Shown: positions 38,017 to 48,316, counted from the first letter of the stretch. The stretch is DNA of 64,000 nt from Stutzerimonas stutzeri SDM-LAC (GCF_000235745.1 NZ_AGSX01000067.1:1-64000); one strand, 5' to 3'. The notes: generated by a model from the sequence alone, not told the origin. Numbers and translations are program-made.

Positions 38017-39303
38017 TCAATCCTCGATAAGGTTGTTCTGAATGAAACCGGCCAGCCGCTCATCGATCCACGCGCGTACATCTTCCAGCGGAATCTGGGC
38101 GACCAGTTCGTTGATGAAGCCCATGCTCAGCAGGGTCCTGGCCTCGGCCCTGTCGATGCCGCGGGACAGGAGAAAGAACATCGCCTCCGGGTCGAGCTGG
38201 CCAATGGTGGCGCCGTGGCCGCACTTGACGTCATCGGCGTAGATCTCGAGCTCGGGCTTGGTATCGATCGACGCGTGTGGCGACAGCAGCAGATTCTTGC
38301 TGTTCATCTGCGCACTGGTCTTCTGGGCATCGCGGTGGATATGAATGCGGCCGTTGAAGACACTGTGGGACGTGCCCGCAGCCATGCACCGGTAGTTCTC
38401 TTCGCTGGTGCAATTGGCGGCGATGTGTTCGAGCACCGTGTGGTTGTCGTAGTGCTGATTGTTCTGGGTGACGGCAACGCCATTCAGCAGGCAATGCGCG
38501 CCGGGCGCCTCGAAACGGACCTGCAGGTCATGCCGACGCAGCGTGCCGCCAAAGCCGAAGCAGTGGCTCTCGAAATGGCTGCCGCCCGCCAGACGCACGC
38601 CTGTCGCCCCGACGTGGCCAACCGATTCGGGTTCGAGTGCAAGGCGGATGTAGGTCAGCGTGGCGCCCTCGCCGACATCGGCCTCGGTAACCGCATCGAC
38701 CAGATAAGCCTGCGCGTCGGTGGCTTCGTACTGCTCGACCAGCGTAAGCGTGCTGCGCTCCGCCATCGTCAGCATGATCCGTGGGTAAACCGAACCGCTC
38801 TGCTGGGCATCCGTCAGGATCTGGATATACAGCGGGCGGTCGACTTCGGTCTCGGCCGCGACCTCGACCAGCACGCCATCTTCCAGGCGCGCCGTGTTCA
38901 GGCGAGCCAGCTGGGTCGTTGCGGTGTCCAGCGCCTGGTCGAGACGCGCTGCGAGCTGCTGCGCCCGGTCGACATCGAGCTCACTGAATGGCGTGACGCG
39001 AAAGCCCGCCTGGTCCGGTAGCTCAGAGGCCGCGAGGTCGACCAGACCGTTGCGAATGACGATCCGATAGCCGCTGACCGCCATGGGCTCCAGCACTTGC
39101 GTGCCTTCTTCGAGGGCTGGGGCGAGCGCTTCATCGAACGACAGATAACGGCTGGAATACTTCCAGTTTTCGGTCTTGCGCGTAGGCAGCGGCATATCCT
39201 GCAATGCCCTGCCGCGTGCTGTTCTGAGTTCGCGCAACGGCTGCGGCAAACGCTCGCCGCCATCAGCCAGAAACGCTGCAGGCAATGTCGGTACTGCCTT
39301 CAT
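38017..39303 (-). CDS. sufD: Fe-S scaffold subunit SufD
   Basis: A 428-residue beta-helix protein that pairs with SufB in the SufBC2D scaffold. The family region HRDAQKTSAQMNSKNLLLS and the later SIDTKPELEIYADDVKCGHGATIGQ block are clear, including the conserved cysteine and histidine. Two ATG codons lie in tandem (39306 and 39303); the second is better spaced (5 bases) from GGAGG, which itself overlaps the sufC stop. Confidence 0.96.
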   Translation of the reverse strand: MKAVPTLPAAFLADGGERLPQPLRELRTARGRALQDMPLPTRKTENWKYSSRYLSFDEALAPALEEGTQVLEPMAVSGYRIVIRNGLVDLAASELPDQAGFRVTPFSELDVDRAQQLAARLDQALDTATTQLARLNTARLEDGVLVEVAAETEVDRPLYIQILTDAQQSGSVYPRIMLTMAERSTLTLVEQYEATDAQAYLVDAVTEADVGEGATLTYIRLALEPESVGHVGATGVRLAGGSHFESHCFGFGGTLRRHDLQVRFEAPGAHCLLNGVAVTQNNQHYDNHTVLEHIAANCTSEENYRCMAAGTSHSVFNGRIHIHRDAQKTSAQMNSKNLLLSPHASIDTKPELEIYADDVKCGHGATIGQLDPEAMFFLLSRGIDRAEARTLLSMGFINELVAQIPLEDVRAWIDERLAGFIQNNLIED

Positions 39304-39313
39304 CATGGCCTCC

Positions 39314-40072
39314 TTAGCGCGCTACTGCGTCGTTGATGCCCAGCCAGCCGTAGCCTTTTTCTTCCAGCTCCAGCGCCAGCTCCCGCCCGCCGGAGCGGAT
39401 GATCCGCCCACCGGCAAGCACGTGCACGTAATCCGGAACGATGTAGGACAGCAGGCGCTGATAGTGGGTCACGACGAGAAAGGAGCGATCCGGCGAGCGG
39501 TTGGCGTTGACCCCATCGGAAACCGTCTTCAGCGCATCGATATCCAGGCCCGAGTCGGTCTCGTCGAGAATCGCCAGGCGCGGCTCGAGCAGCATCATCT
39601 GCATGATCTCGTTGCGCTTCTTCTCGCCCCCGGAGAAACCTTCGTTGACGCCGCGCTTGAGAAACGAAAGGTCCAGATCGACCTCACCGGCGACCTGCTT
39701 GGCCAGCTTCATCAAGCCCACGGCGTCGAGCTCCGGCTGCCCGCGGTGCTTGCGCATCGCATTGACTGCCGTGCGCAGGAACTGGATGTTGCTGACACCG
39801 GGAATCTCGACCGGGTATTGGAACGCCAGGAACAGACCGTCGCGGGCGCGCTCTTCGATTTTCTGCTCGAGCAGGTTCTTGCCATCCATGGTGACTTCGC
39901 CAGCGGTCACCTCGAACGCCTCGTGCCCGGCCAGCACTTGCGCCAGGGTGCTTTTACCGGAGCCGTTCGGGCCCATGATCGCGTGCACTTCACCGGCACC
40001 GATCTCCAGATCGATGCCCTTGAGGATCGGCGTTCCATCGACGCTGGCGTGCAGATTCTTGATACTCAGCAT
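39314..40072 (-). CDS. sufC: Fe-S assembly ATPase SufC
   Basis: A 252-residue ABC-type ATPase, soluble, which drives conformational change in the SufBC2D scaffold. Walker A is GPNGSGKS (34-41), the signature FSGGEKKR is near residue 150, and Walker B LAILDETDSGLD follows. It sits between sufB and sufD as usual. Confidence 0.97.
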   Translation of the reverse strand: MLSIKNLHASVDGTPILKGIDLEIGAGEVHAIMGPNGSGKSTLAQVLAGHEAFEVTAGEVTMDGKNLLEQKIEERARDGLFLAFQYPVEIPGVSNIQFLRTAVNAMRKHRGQPELDAVGLMKLAKQVAGEVDLDLSFLKRGVNEGFSGGEKKRNEIMQMMLLEPRLAILDETDSGLDIDALKTVSDGVNANRSPDRSFLVVTHYQRLLSYIVPDYVHVLAGGRIIRSGGRELALELEEKGYGWLGINDAVAR

Positions 40073-40104
40073 TAGGTTCTAACCTCTCTTTTGACCAATA
40101 GGTG

Positions 40105-41562
<1,458 letters not shown>

Positions 41563-42001
41563 GATGGACGCTCCGTTCTCTCTCAGGTTTCTACGGTAAA
41601 GCCCGGCTACCAGGCTGCGGTCGCTGACGATGTCGTCTCGCCTGTATCTGCGGCAAGCGGCAAGCAGCAGCGATCATCGTTCCAGCCATGATCCGCCGGG
41701 TTTGTAATTATGGTTTTGACGCTACTGTACATTACCAGAGCAATTTAGTCAGGTATTAAGCGATGATGATGCGCGACGCTGATTTAGCCGAAGTCCGACC
41801 GCGATGGCGGGGCTCTCGGTCGCCAGGGGTTCGACTGCTTATACATTGCCGATTCATCGTGTAATGCTTGCATGCTGGGAGCGCAATCAGCACGGTGCGA
41901 CGTCACGACGTGAGGCGACAGCTGCCGAACCAGGAACCCGCCGATGAGGTGCTTGCCGCTAACGATGGCGGCGGCAGGAAACAGACGAGAGCAGCAAGCC
42001 G
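41563..42001. promoter_or_regulatory. Divergent region between sufB and the LysR-type regulator gene
   Basis: These 439 bases hold no gene that I can support. The sufB side contains an IscR-like operator (41732-41756). The part nearer the LysR gene is GC-rich with no clear motif found by eye. Confidence 0.6.
41732..41756 (-). promoter_or_regulatory. Candidate IscR-type operator for the suf operon
   Basis: Read on the minus strand the left half ATACCTGACTAAAT fits the E. coli IscR type 1 half-site ATASYYGACTRWWW at all positions. The right half matches the expected symmetry only partly (TC, GG and TA retained). A possible -35/-10 pair CTGACT-N17-TACAGT overlaps it, the position from which IscR represses. 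The regulator's gene is not in this window. Confidence 0.5.
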
Positions 42002-42964
42002 ATGCGAAAAAGCATGATGCGGATCACCCTGCGCCAGTTGCAGGTATTCAGGGCGGTCTGTGATAGCCGCTCCTACAGCCGTGCGGCGGAAGAAATGGCG
42101 CTGACCCAGCCAGCCGTGAGCCTGCAGATCCGCCAGCTTGAGGAGCTGATTGGCCAACCGTTATTCGAGTACCTGGGAAAAAAACTCTACCTCACTGTCG
42201 CTGCCGAAGCCCTGCAGCGCGCCAGCGCCGATATTTTTGGCCGCCTGGACAGCCTGGACATGCAGCTGTCCGATCTGCAGGGCTCGCTTCAGGGGCAACT
42301 GACCCTCGCCGTAGAATCGAGCGCCAAGTACATCACGCCGCATCTGTTCGCCGCGTTCAAACGCCAGCATCCGGAAGTCAGCCTGGAACTGGTCGTGGTC
42401 AATCACGCCCAGGTGGTCAAGCGCCTGTCGACCAGCCGCGACGACCTGCTGATCATGTCGCAGGTGCCGACCGACATGGACCTGGAGTTCATGCCTTTTC
42501 TGAACAATCCCATCGTGGCGGTTGCGCCAATGGACCATCCGCTGAGCCAGGCAACTGACCTGACCCTGCAGGACCTGACCGCCTACCCACTGGTTATACG
42601 TGAACCCGGATCAGGCACACGCAAAGCGGGCGAAGACTATCTACGGCAAAAGCGCGCGCATTTCGCTCAGACGATACAGGTGGCGTCGCTGGATGCGCTG
42701 CGCGAGGCCGTGGTGGCCGGGTTGGGCGTGGCGCTAATGCCACGCCATGCGGTTCACCTGGAACTGGCTCACGGCCTGCTGCGAGAGCTGCCGGTTCAGG
42801 AACTGCCGCTGTACCGCAGCTGGTGCGTGGTGCATCCCAGAACCAAACGTCTGAGCCCGGTCGCTCAGGCGTTCTTTGCCTTCATCCGTGAGGAGCGCGC
42901 TCAGATCAGCGCGTTGGCTACACGTTTTGCCGGTGCTCCGCCTGACGCTCCAGCAGTGGGCTGA
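42002..42964 (+). CDS. LysR-family regulator of pyruvate carboxylase (PycR-like)
   Basis: A 320-residue LysR-type regulator. Helix-turn-helix (about 8-66): LRQLQVFRAVCDSRSYSRAA, ALTQPAVSLQIRQLEELIGQ. The effector domain is CysB-like (about 95-300), with GLGVALMPRHAV. It closely resembles P. aeruginosa PA5437 (PycR), remembered to be divergent from pycA. Here the suf operon separates it from pycBA by more than 6 kb, and it is divergent from sufB instead. Whether it still controls pycBA is open. Its 3' end overlaps the next small gene on the other strand. Confidence 0.85.
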   Translation: MRKSMMRITLRQLQVFRAVCDSRSYSRAAEEMALTQPAVSLQIRQLEELIGQPLFEYLGKKLYLTVAAEALQRASADIFGRLDSLDMQLSDLQGSLQGQLTLAVESSAKYITPHLFAAFKRQHPEVSLELVVVNHAQVVKRLSTSRDDLLIMSQVPTDMDLEFMPFLNNPIVAVAPMDHPLSQATDLTLQDLTAYPLVIREPGSGTRKAGEDYLRQKRAHFAQTIQVASLDALREAVVAGLGVALMPRHAVHLELAHGLLRELPVQELPLYRSWCVVHPRTKRLSPVAQAFFAFIREERAQISALATRFAGAPPDAPAVG

Positions 42965-43121
42965 CCATCAACAGATCGGGGAACTCCATCAGTTGCGCGT
43001 GCAGCTGGCGCTGCTCGTCATAGCTTTCGATGGCGCGGCGGAAGTGCATGCGGCGCTCGTCCTGTTGCTTGCGGCGGGCACGGGCATCGAGGTTGACGTA
43101 GGCTTCACGGTGCTGGGACAT
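42918..43121 (-). CDS. Small PA3496-like hypothetical protein
   Basis: A 67-residue, highly charged, helical protein (ARARRKQQDERRMHFRRAIESYDEQRQL, in overlapping parts). The RRAIESYDEQRQL stretch resembles the PA3496 family of small putative envelope-integrity proteins; I am not certain. A GGAG site lies 8 bases before the ATG, supporting real translation. It overlaps the 3' end of the LysR gene by 47 bases on the opposite strand. Confidence 0.55.
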   Translation of the reverse strand: MSQHREAYVNLDARARRKQQDERRMHFRRAIESYDEQRQLHAQLMEFPDLLMVSPLLERQAEHRQNV

Positions 43122-43226
43122 GCGTGGTCTCCGGAACGGGTGTCGGGAGAGCCCAGCATCGAAGCCTCAGGTGACGCTATCAGGACGAACAGATGACGGG
43201 GCGATGAACGTCGCTCAAAGGCCGCC

Positions 43227-44093
43227 TCATTCCTCGTGCGGCTTCACCGACTTGGGCGACAGGCGCAGGCTGCGCAAGCTGCGCTTGACGCTCTTCAGGT
43301 GATTGACCAGGCTCGGGCCACGCGCCATGGCGACGCCCATCGCCAGCACATCGATGACCACCAGGTGGGCGATCCGCGAGGTTAGCGGCGTGTAGATCTC
43401 GGTATCTTCCTGCACGTCGATGGCCAGGTTGATCGTCGCCAGCTCCGCCAGCGGCGTCTGGCTCGGACAGAGGGTGATCAGTGTGGCGCCGGACTCGCGC
43501 ACCACATTGGCAGTGATCAGCAGGTCCTTGGAACGTCCCGACTGGGAAATGCAGATCGCCACATCGGTGGGTTTCAGCGTGACCGCCGACATCGCCTGCA
43601 TGTGCGGATCGGAATAGGCCGCCGCGCTGAGCAGCAGCCGGAAGAACTTGTGCTGGGCGTCGGTGGCGACCGCACCCGAGGCGCCAAAACCATAGAACTC
43701 GACACGCTCGGCCTTGGCCATGGCGGCCACCGCGCGCTCCAGCGCGTCGGAATCGAGCTTTTCACGCACTTCAATCAGCGTGTGCAGGGTCGTGTCGAAG
43801 ATCTTCAGCGCAAAATCGGTGACCGAATCGTTCTCGCTGATAGCGAACTGACCGAAACTGGCGCCCGCGGCGAGGCTTTGCGCCAGTTTCAGCTTGAGGT
43901 CCTGAAACCCGAGGCAGCCGATGGCGCGGCAGAAGCGCACGATGGTTGGCTCGCTGACACCCACTGTATGGGCCAGATCGGCCATCGAACTGTGCATCAC
44001 GGCAGCCGGGTCGAGGAGCACATGGTCGGCCACCTTGAGTTCCGACTTGCGTAACGAACTTCTCGATTGAGCGATGTGTTGCAGCAGGTTCAC
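43227..44093 (-). CDS. hexR: HexR-like RpiR-family regulator of central carbon genes
   Basis: A 288-residue regulator with an N-terminal helix-turn-helix (about 1-77, with VGVSEPTIVRFCRAIGCLGFQ) and a SIS sugar-phosphate domain (about 120-250, FYGFGASGAVATDAQHKF, CISQSGRSKD). HexR proteins sense KDPG and repress zwf and Entner-Doudoroff genes. The start is GTG at 44093. A near-perfect HexR palindrome lies upstream, shared with divergent zwf. The P. aeruginosa gene at this place is a HexR relative, so this may be a paralogue; the symbol is by similarity. Confidence 0.8.
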   Translation of the reverse strand: MNLLQHIAQSRSSLRKSELKVADHVLLDPAAVMHSSMADLAHTVGVSEPTIVRFCRAIGCLGFQDLKLKLAQSLAAGASFGQFAISENDSVTDFALKIFDTTLHTLIEVREKLDSDALERAVAAMAKAERVEFYGFGASGAVATDAQHKFFRLLLSAAAYSDPHMQAMSAVTLKPTDVAICISQSGRSKDLLITANVVRESGATLITLCPSQTPLAELATINLAIDVQEDTEIYTPLTSRIAHLVVIDVLAMGVAMARGPSLVNHLKSVKRSLRSLRLSPKSVKPHEE

Positions 44094-44184
44094 GTAGGCG
44101 ACTCACTTTGATCAAAACCCGGCAAGAATGGTCGAACGCTGCGGGTGCGCTCGCACCCGTCATGCCGGCTGGGTTGTAGTGGGC

Positions 44185-44201
44185 TTGTAGTTATACTACA
44201 A
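44185..44201. promoter_or_regulatory. HexR operator between hexR and zwf
   Basis: TTGTAGTTATACTACAA fits the HexR box TGTARTTWWAYTACA, with 7-base arms TTGTAGT / ACTACAA that are exactly inverted. It lies about 92 bases upstream of hexR and 197 bases upstream of zwf, so it can act on both. Confidence 0.85.
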
Positions 44202-44397
44202 GCTTCGCTGTATCGCCCACCTGGGTGCCGTTTAAAACGCAGACGGGGCAGGCAAAACAAGGCGGAAAAAACGGAAAAGCGGAGTTCAGGTTCCGGCAAA
44301 TGGGCTCTCCGAGACCGTTTTTAACGCGGCATTGCCGACGCTGGCAGTTCTAAGCGGCACGTCAATCGACATCTGTCCACCTTCTAGGAGTGACGCT

Positions 44398-45840
44398 GTG
44401 TCCATTTCCTGCGACATGCTGGTATTCGGCGGTACCGGCGACCTGGCACTACACAAACTCATCCCTGCGCTGTATTACCTGCACCGCGAGCAGCGGCTGC
44501 ATGCTGACGTTCGCATCCTGGCAATCGCCCGTCAGGACATCGACCGCAACGCCTACCTGGTACTGGCCGAGCGTCATCTCCGAGCACAGATTGCACGCAC
44601 GGACTTCGAGACCGAGATTTGGAATGCGTTCAGCCAACGCCTCGACTACTTCCCAATGGACGCCACCCAGCGCGGTGAATACATCCGCCTCGCGCATCAC
44701 CTCGGCCAGGCCGAAGGCCGCGTGCGCGTGCATTACCTGGCAACCGCACCCAACCTGTTCGAGCCCATAGCGTCGAACCTTGAAAGCGCCGGCCTTGCGG
44801 GGGAAGACGCCCGCATCGTGCTGGAAAAGCCCATCGGCCATTCATTGGAATCGGCGCTGGAAATCAACGCGGCCATCGGTAACGTCTTCCCGGAATCACG
44901 CATCTACCGGATCGACCACTACCTCGGCAAGGAAACCGTGCAGAACCTCATGGCGTTGCGCTTCGCCAACGCACTGTTCGAGCCGATCTGGCGCAGCGGT
45001 CATATCGACCATGTGCAGATCACCGTGGCCGAAACCCTCGGCGTCGAGGAGCGCGGCAGCTATTACGACCATGCCGGGGCGATGCGCGACATGCTGCAGA
45101 ATCACCTGCTGCAACTGCTCTGCCTGGTGGCGATGGAAGCCCCAGTGCGCTTCGACGCCAAATCGATACGCGGCGAGAAGGTCAAGATCCTCGAAGCGCT
45201 CAAACCGATCACCGGCAACGACGTGCAGGACAAGACCGTGCGTGGGCAGTACGTCGCCGGGCAGATCGGTGGCCATGACGTGCAGGCCTACTACTTCGAA
45301 AAGGACGTCGATAACGACAGCGACACCGAAACCTTCGTCGCCGTGAAAGCCGAGATCAATAACTGGCGCTGGGCCGGTGTGCCCTTCTATCTGCGCACCG
45401 GCAAGCGCATGGCGAAGAAGCGTTCGGAGATCATCATCACCTTCAAACAGGTGCCGCACATGCTATTCACCAAGGGCGAGGTCAACCGCCTGGTGATCCG
45501 CCTGCAGCCCGAAGAGAGCATCAGCCTGCAGCTCATGGCCAAGGCACCGGGCAAAGGCATGCAGCTGGAGCCCGTCGAGCTCGATCTGAACCTGGCGCAC
45601 GCATTCAGCAGCACGCGTCGCTGGGAGGCCTACGAGCGGCTGTTGCTGGACGTGATCGAAGGCGACTCGACACTGTTCATGCGCCGCGATGAAGTGGAAG
45701 CGGCGTGGAACTGGGTTGACCCAATCCTCTGTGGCTGGCAGAGCCATTACCGCAAACCCAGACCCTATCCGGCTGGAACCGACGGCCCTGAGCAGGCGCA
45801 CCAGCTGATCGAGCACCAGGGTCGCCAGTGGTGGCGTTGA
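44398..45840 (+). CDS. zwf: Glucose-6-phosphate 1-dehydrogenase
   Basis: A 480-residue enzyme that oxidises glucose-6-phosphate to 6-phosphogluconolactone with NAD(P). The Rossmann motif GGTGDLA (11-17), the active-site RIDHYLGK (171-178, His174) and the EKPIGHS block are present. GTG at 44398 is chosen; GGAG precedes it and the sequence begins MSISCDMLVF, as in the P. aeruginosa homologue PA5439. No pgl or eda gene follows, so it is a stand-alone zwf under the HexR-like protein. A hairpin (AGCTGCTC / GAGCAGCT, 45897-45917) lies past the stop. Confidence 0.94.
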   Translation: MSISCDMLVFGGTGDLALHKLIPALYYLHREQRLHADVRILAIARQDIDRNAYLVLAERHLRAQIARTDFETEIWNAFSQRLDYFPMDATQRGEYIRLAHHLGQAEGRVRVHYLATAPNLFEPIASNLESAGLAGEDARIVLEKPIGHSLESALEINAAIGNVFPESRIYRIDHYLGKETVQNLMALRFANALFEPIWRSGHIDHVQITVAETLGVEERGSYYDHAGAMRDMLQNHLLQLLCLVAMEAPVRFDAKSIRGEKVKILEALKPITGNDVQDKTVRGQYVAGQIGGHDVQAYYFEKDVDNDSDTETFVAVKAEINNWRWAGVPFYLRTGKRMAKKRSEIIITFKQVPHMLFTKGEVNRLVIRLQPEESISLQLMAKAPGKGMQLEPVELDLNLAHAFSSTRRWEAYERLLLDVIEGDSTLFMRRDEVEAAWNWVDPILCGWQSHYRKPRPYPAGTDGPEQAHQLIEHQGRQWWR

Positions 45841-46035
45841 GCCAGCCGAGAGCGTCCGCCGCGGGCGCCGATTACGCGTTGTACGGCCCGAAATAGAGCT
45901 GCTCTGCGCGAGCAGCTGTAACTAACACAGCGAGCAGCTCGCAACTAGCAGCTGAACTTTCCAGCATCGTCGGTAATTGGGCTGACCAATAAATTTAACC
46001 AAATGCGACGAAGTCGCCATCTCCGCGAAGCGGAT

Positions 46036-46062
46036 CGCCGATATCCAGCCAAGATATCGGCG
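46036..46062. repeat. Perfect inverted repeat in the ect leader
   Basis: CGCCGATATC (46036-46045) and GATATCGGCG (46053-46062) are exact inverted repeats around a 7-base loop CAGCCAA. No T tract follows, so a protein binding site or RNA hairpin is as likely as a terminator. Confidence 0.55.
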
Positions 46063-46428
46063 ACTGAACTTGCCAGTTCTGGCCTGCTGATTCAGGGCTT
46101 AATCCATCAACAACTCCGGCAAGTTTCGGCCAGGCAAATGCGGACGTTATCCACAACCGTACCGGCATTGGCGCAACCCTCGCAAAGCCCCATTCTGAAA
46201 GGGCTCCGCTCTGTTGGCTAAGCGTACTGATCTGCGCTTTTGCCGCGCCTTGATCATCTAGCAGAGCCCGCCCAGCAACGTGCGCCGATCCGACGCTGAT
46301 ATACCACTGTATATAGGCATCAGATCAGACCCGATCCTGGCGCTTGGCGAGCAAGTTCAACTTTCGCGATAAACGGCGAACTTCGGAGATATCAGCGCCG
46401 ATTCAATGCCCATGATCGGCGACTTGGG

Positions 46429-46457
46429 TTGAGATTAATTTTTTGATGTGTTTATTC
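46429..46457 (+). promoter_or_regulatory. Candidate ect promoter
   Basis: TTGAGA (46429-46434), 17 bases of AT-rich spacer, then TTATTC (46452-46457). A TTGAGA -35 element with a deviating -10 is what I recall for salt-responsive ect promoters of this group. The -10 is a weak match, so the exact position is uncertain. ectA starts 40 bases on. Confidence 0.45.
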
Positions 46458-46496
46458 TAATAAAGGATTTCAATCAGCAACCCCAAAGGTCTTGTT

Positions 46497-47030
46497 TTGA
46501 GTGTTCCTACCGTAACGCTCCGTCGCCCAACCGACGGCGACGGTTATCCCCTCCATGAGCTGGTAGCGCGCTGCCAACCCCTGGATATCAATTCGGCGTA
46601 CTGCAACCTTCTGCAATGCTCCGACTTCGCCGACACCTCCATTGCCGCCACAGATGCGGATGACCAATTGGTAGGTTTCATTTCCGGTTACTGCCCTCCT
46701 GCTCGCCCGGACACCTTGTTCGTCTGGCAAGTCGCGGTCGACGCTTCGATGCGCGGCCAGGGTCTGGCGCTGCGCATGCTGATGGCATTGATCGCTCGAG
46801 TCGCCAGAGAGCAAGGCGTCAGCCACCTGGAAACAACCATCTCGCCGGACAACGGGGCATCTCAGGCGCTGTTCAAAAAGGCCTTCGCCAAACTTGGCGT
46901 GGACTACAGCACCCGAACCCTGTTCTCCCGCGCCGAACATTTCGCCGGCAAGCACGAAGACGAAGTGCTCTACCGCGCCGGCCCGTTCGCCGCACCCCAT
47001 TCAGAAGAAGAACTAGAGGAAAACGCATGA
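46497..47030 (+). CDS. ectA: L-2,4-diaminobutyrate acetyltransferase EctA
   Basis: A 177-residue GNAT-fold enzyme that acetylates diaminobutyrate at the gamma-amino group, the second step of ectoine synthesis. Signature: NSAYCNLLQCSDFADTS and the acetyl-CoA loop VDASMRGQGLALRML. The start is TTG at 46497 with AAAGG seven bases ahead; no ATG or GTG is available in frame nearby. The frame stays open upstream to 46464 without a normal start, so the N-terminus is uncertain. It overlaps ectB (ATGA). Confidence 0.93.
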   Translation: MSVPTVTLRRPTDGDGYPLHELVARCQPLDINSAYCNLLQCSDFADTSIAATDADDQLVGFISGYCPPARPDTLFVWQVAVDASMRGQGLALRMLMALIARVAREQGVSHLETTISPDNGASQALFKKAFAKLGVDYSTRTLFSRAEHFAGKHEDEVLYRAGPFAAPHSEEELEENA

Positions 47031-48304
47031 AAACTTTCGAACTGCACGAATCTGGCGTTCGCAGCTACTGCCGCTCCTTTCCCGTGGTCTTCAAGCAGGC
47101 CCGTGGCGCTGAACTCATCACCCGCGAAGGCAAGTCCTACATCGACTTTCTCGCCGGTGCCGGTACGCTGAACTACGGCCACAACCATCCGGTGCTCAAG
47201 CAGGCGCTGCTCGACTACATCGAAGCCGACGGCCTCACCCATGGCCTGGACATGTACTCCGAAGCGAAGGAGAACTTCCTCTCCACCTTCGATCGGCTGA
47301 TCCTCAAGCCGCGCAACATGGACTACGTCATGCAGTTCACCGGTCCGACCGGCACCAACGCGGTGGAAGCCGCGCTGAAGCTGGCGCGCAAGGTGACTGG
47401 CCGCAACAACATCATCAGCTTCACCAACGGCTTCCATGGCTGCAGCATCGGCGCGCTCGCTGCGACCGGTAACAAGCACCACCGTGGCGCCGCAGGCGTT
47501 CCGCTGACCGACGTCAGCCGCATGCCTTACGCCAACTACTTCGGCGACAAGGTCAACACCATCGCGATGATGGACAAGCTGCTGACCGACCCATCCAGCG
47601 GTGTCGACAAGCCCGCTGCCGTGATCGTCGAAGTGGTCCAGGGCGAAGGCGGTCTGAACGCCGCCTCGGCCGAGTGGGTGCGCAAGCTCGAGAAGCTGTG
47701 CCGCAAGCACGAAATGCTGCTGATCATTGATGACATCCAGGCCGGTTGCGGCCGGACTGGCACCTTCTTCAGCTTCGAAGAAATGGGCATCAAGCCGGAC
47801 ATGATCACCTTGTCCAAGTCGCTGTCGGGCTACGGCCTGCCGTTCGCCATGGTGCTGCTGCGCAAGGAGCTGGACCAGTGGAAGCCGGGCGAGCACAACG
47901 GCACCTTTCGCGGTAACAACCACGCGTTTGTCACCGCTGCTGCCGCCATCGAACACTTCTGGAAGGACGAAGAGTTCGCCAACAGCGTCAAGGCCAAGGG
48001 CAAGCGCATCGCCGATGGCATGCACAAGATTGTCCGCCGCTATGGCCCGGACTCTCTGTTCGTCAAAGGTCGCGGAATGATGATCGGCATCAGCTGCCCG
48101 GACGGCGACACCGCTGCCGCCATCTGCCGTCACGCCTTCGAGAACGGCCTGGTCGTTGAAACCAGCGGCGCGCATAGCGAAGTGGTCAAGTGCCTCTGCC
48201 CGCTGATCATCAGCGAAGAGCAGATCGACAAGGCCATGAGCATCCTGGACAAGGCCTTCGCTGCCGTGATGTCCGACCAGGACTCCAACCAAGCAGCTTC
48301 TTGA
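47027..48304 (+). CDS. ectB: Diaminobutyrate-2-oxoglutarate transaminase EctB
   Basis: A 425-residue class III aminotransferase that converts aspartate semialdehyde to L-2,4-diaminobutyrate, the first committed step. The cofactor lysine is Lys264 in LSKSLSGYG; IIDDIQAGCGRTG carries the metal/cofactor aspartate and FTGPTGTNAVEAALKLAR the phosphate-binding site. It is translationally coupled to ectA and followed by ectC after 12 bases. Confidence 0.97.
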   Translation: MKTFELHESGVRSYCRSFPVVFKQARGAELITREGKSYIDFLAGAGTLNYGHNHPVLKQALLDYIEADGLTHGLDMYSEAKENFLSTFDRLILKPRNMDYVMQFTGPTGTNAVEAALKLARKVTGRNNIISFTNGFHGCSIGALAATGNKHHRGAAGVPLTDVSRMPYANYFGDKVNTIAMMDKLLTDPSSGVDKPAAVIVEVVQGEGGLNAASAEWVRKLEKLCRKHEMLLIIDDIQAGCGRTGTFFSFEEMGIKPDMITLSKSLSGYGLPFAMVLLRKELDQWKPGEHNGTFRGNNHAFVTAAAAIEHFWKDEEFANSVKAKGKRIADGMHKIVRRYGPDSLFVKGRGMMIGISCPDGDTAAAICRHAFENGLVVETSGAHSEVVKCLCPLIISEEQIDKAMSILDKAFAAVMSDQDSNQAAS

Positions 48305-48316
48305 GGACTTAGCAAA

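Larger units (their letters stand above)
45841..46496 (+). promoter_or_regulatory. Long non-coding leader of the ectoine cluster
   Basis: No gene is supported in these 656 bases. They hold a hairpin after zwf (45897-45917), a 10-bp inverted repeat (46036-46062), a TATAC-CACT-GTATA element (46300-46315 area) and a candidate promoter close to ectA (46429-46457). The words ATCGGCGACT and GATATC recur in several places. The last 80 bases are AT-rich. Confidence 0.6.

Noticed and set aside
46308-46324. CTG-TATATAGGCAT-CAG as a LexA box before ectA
   Set aside because: The spacer is 11 bases, not 10, and the inner bases do not follow the consensus beyond CTGTATAT.
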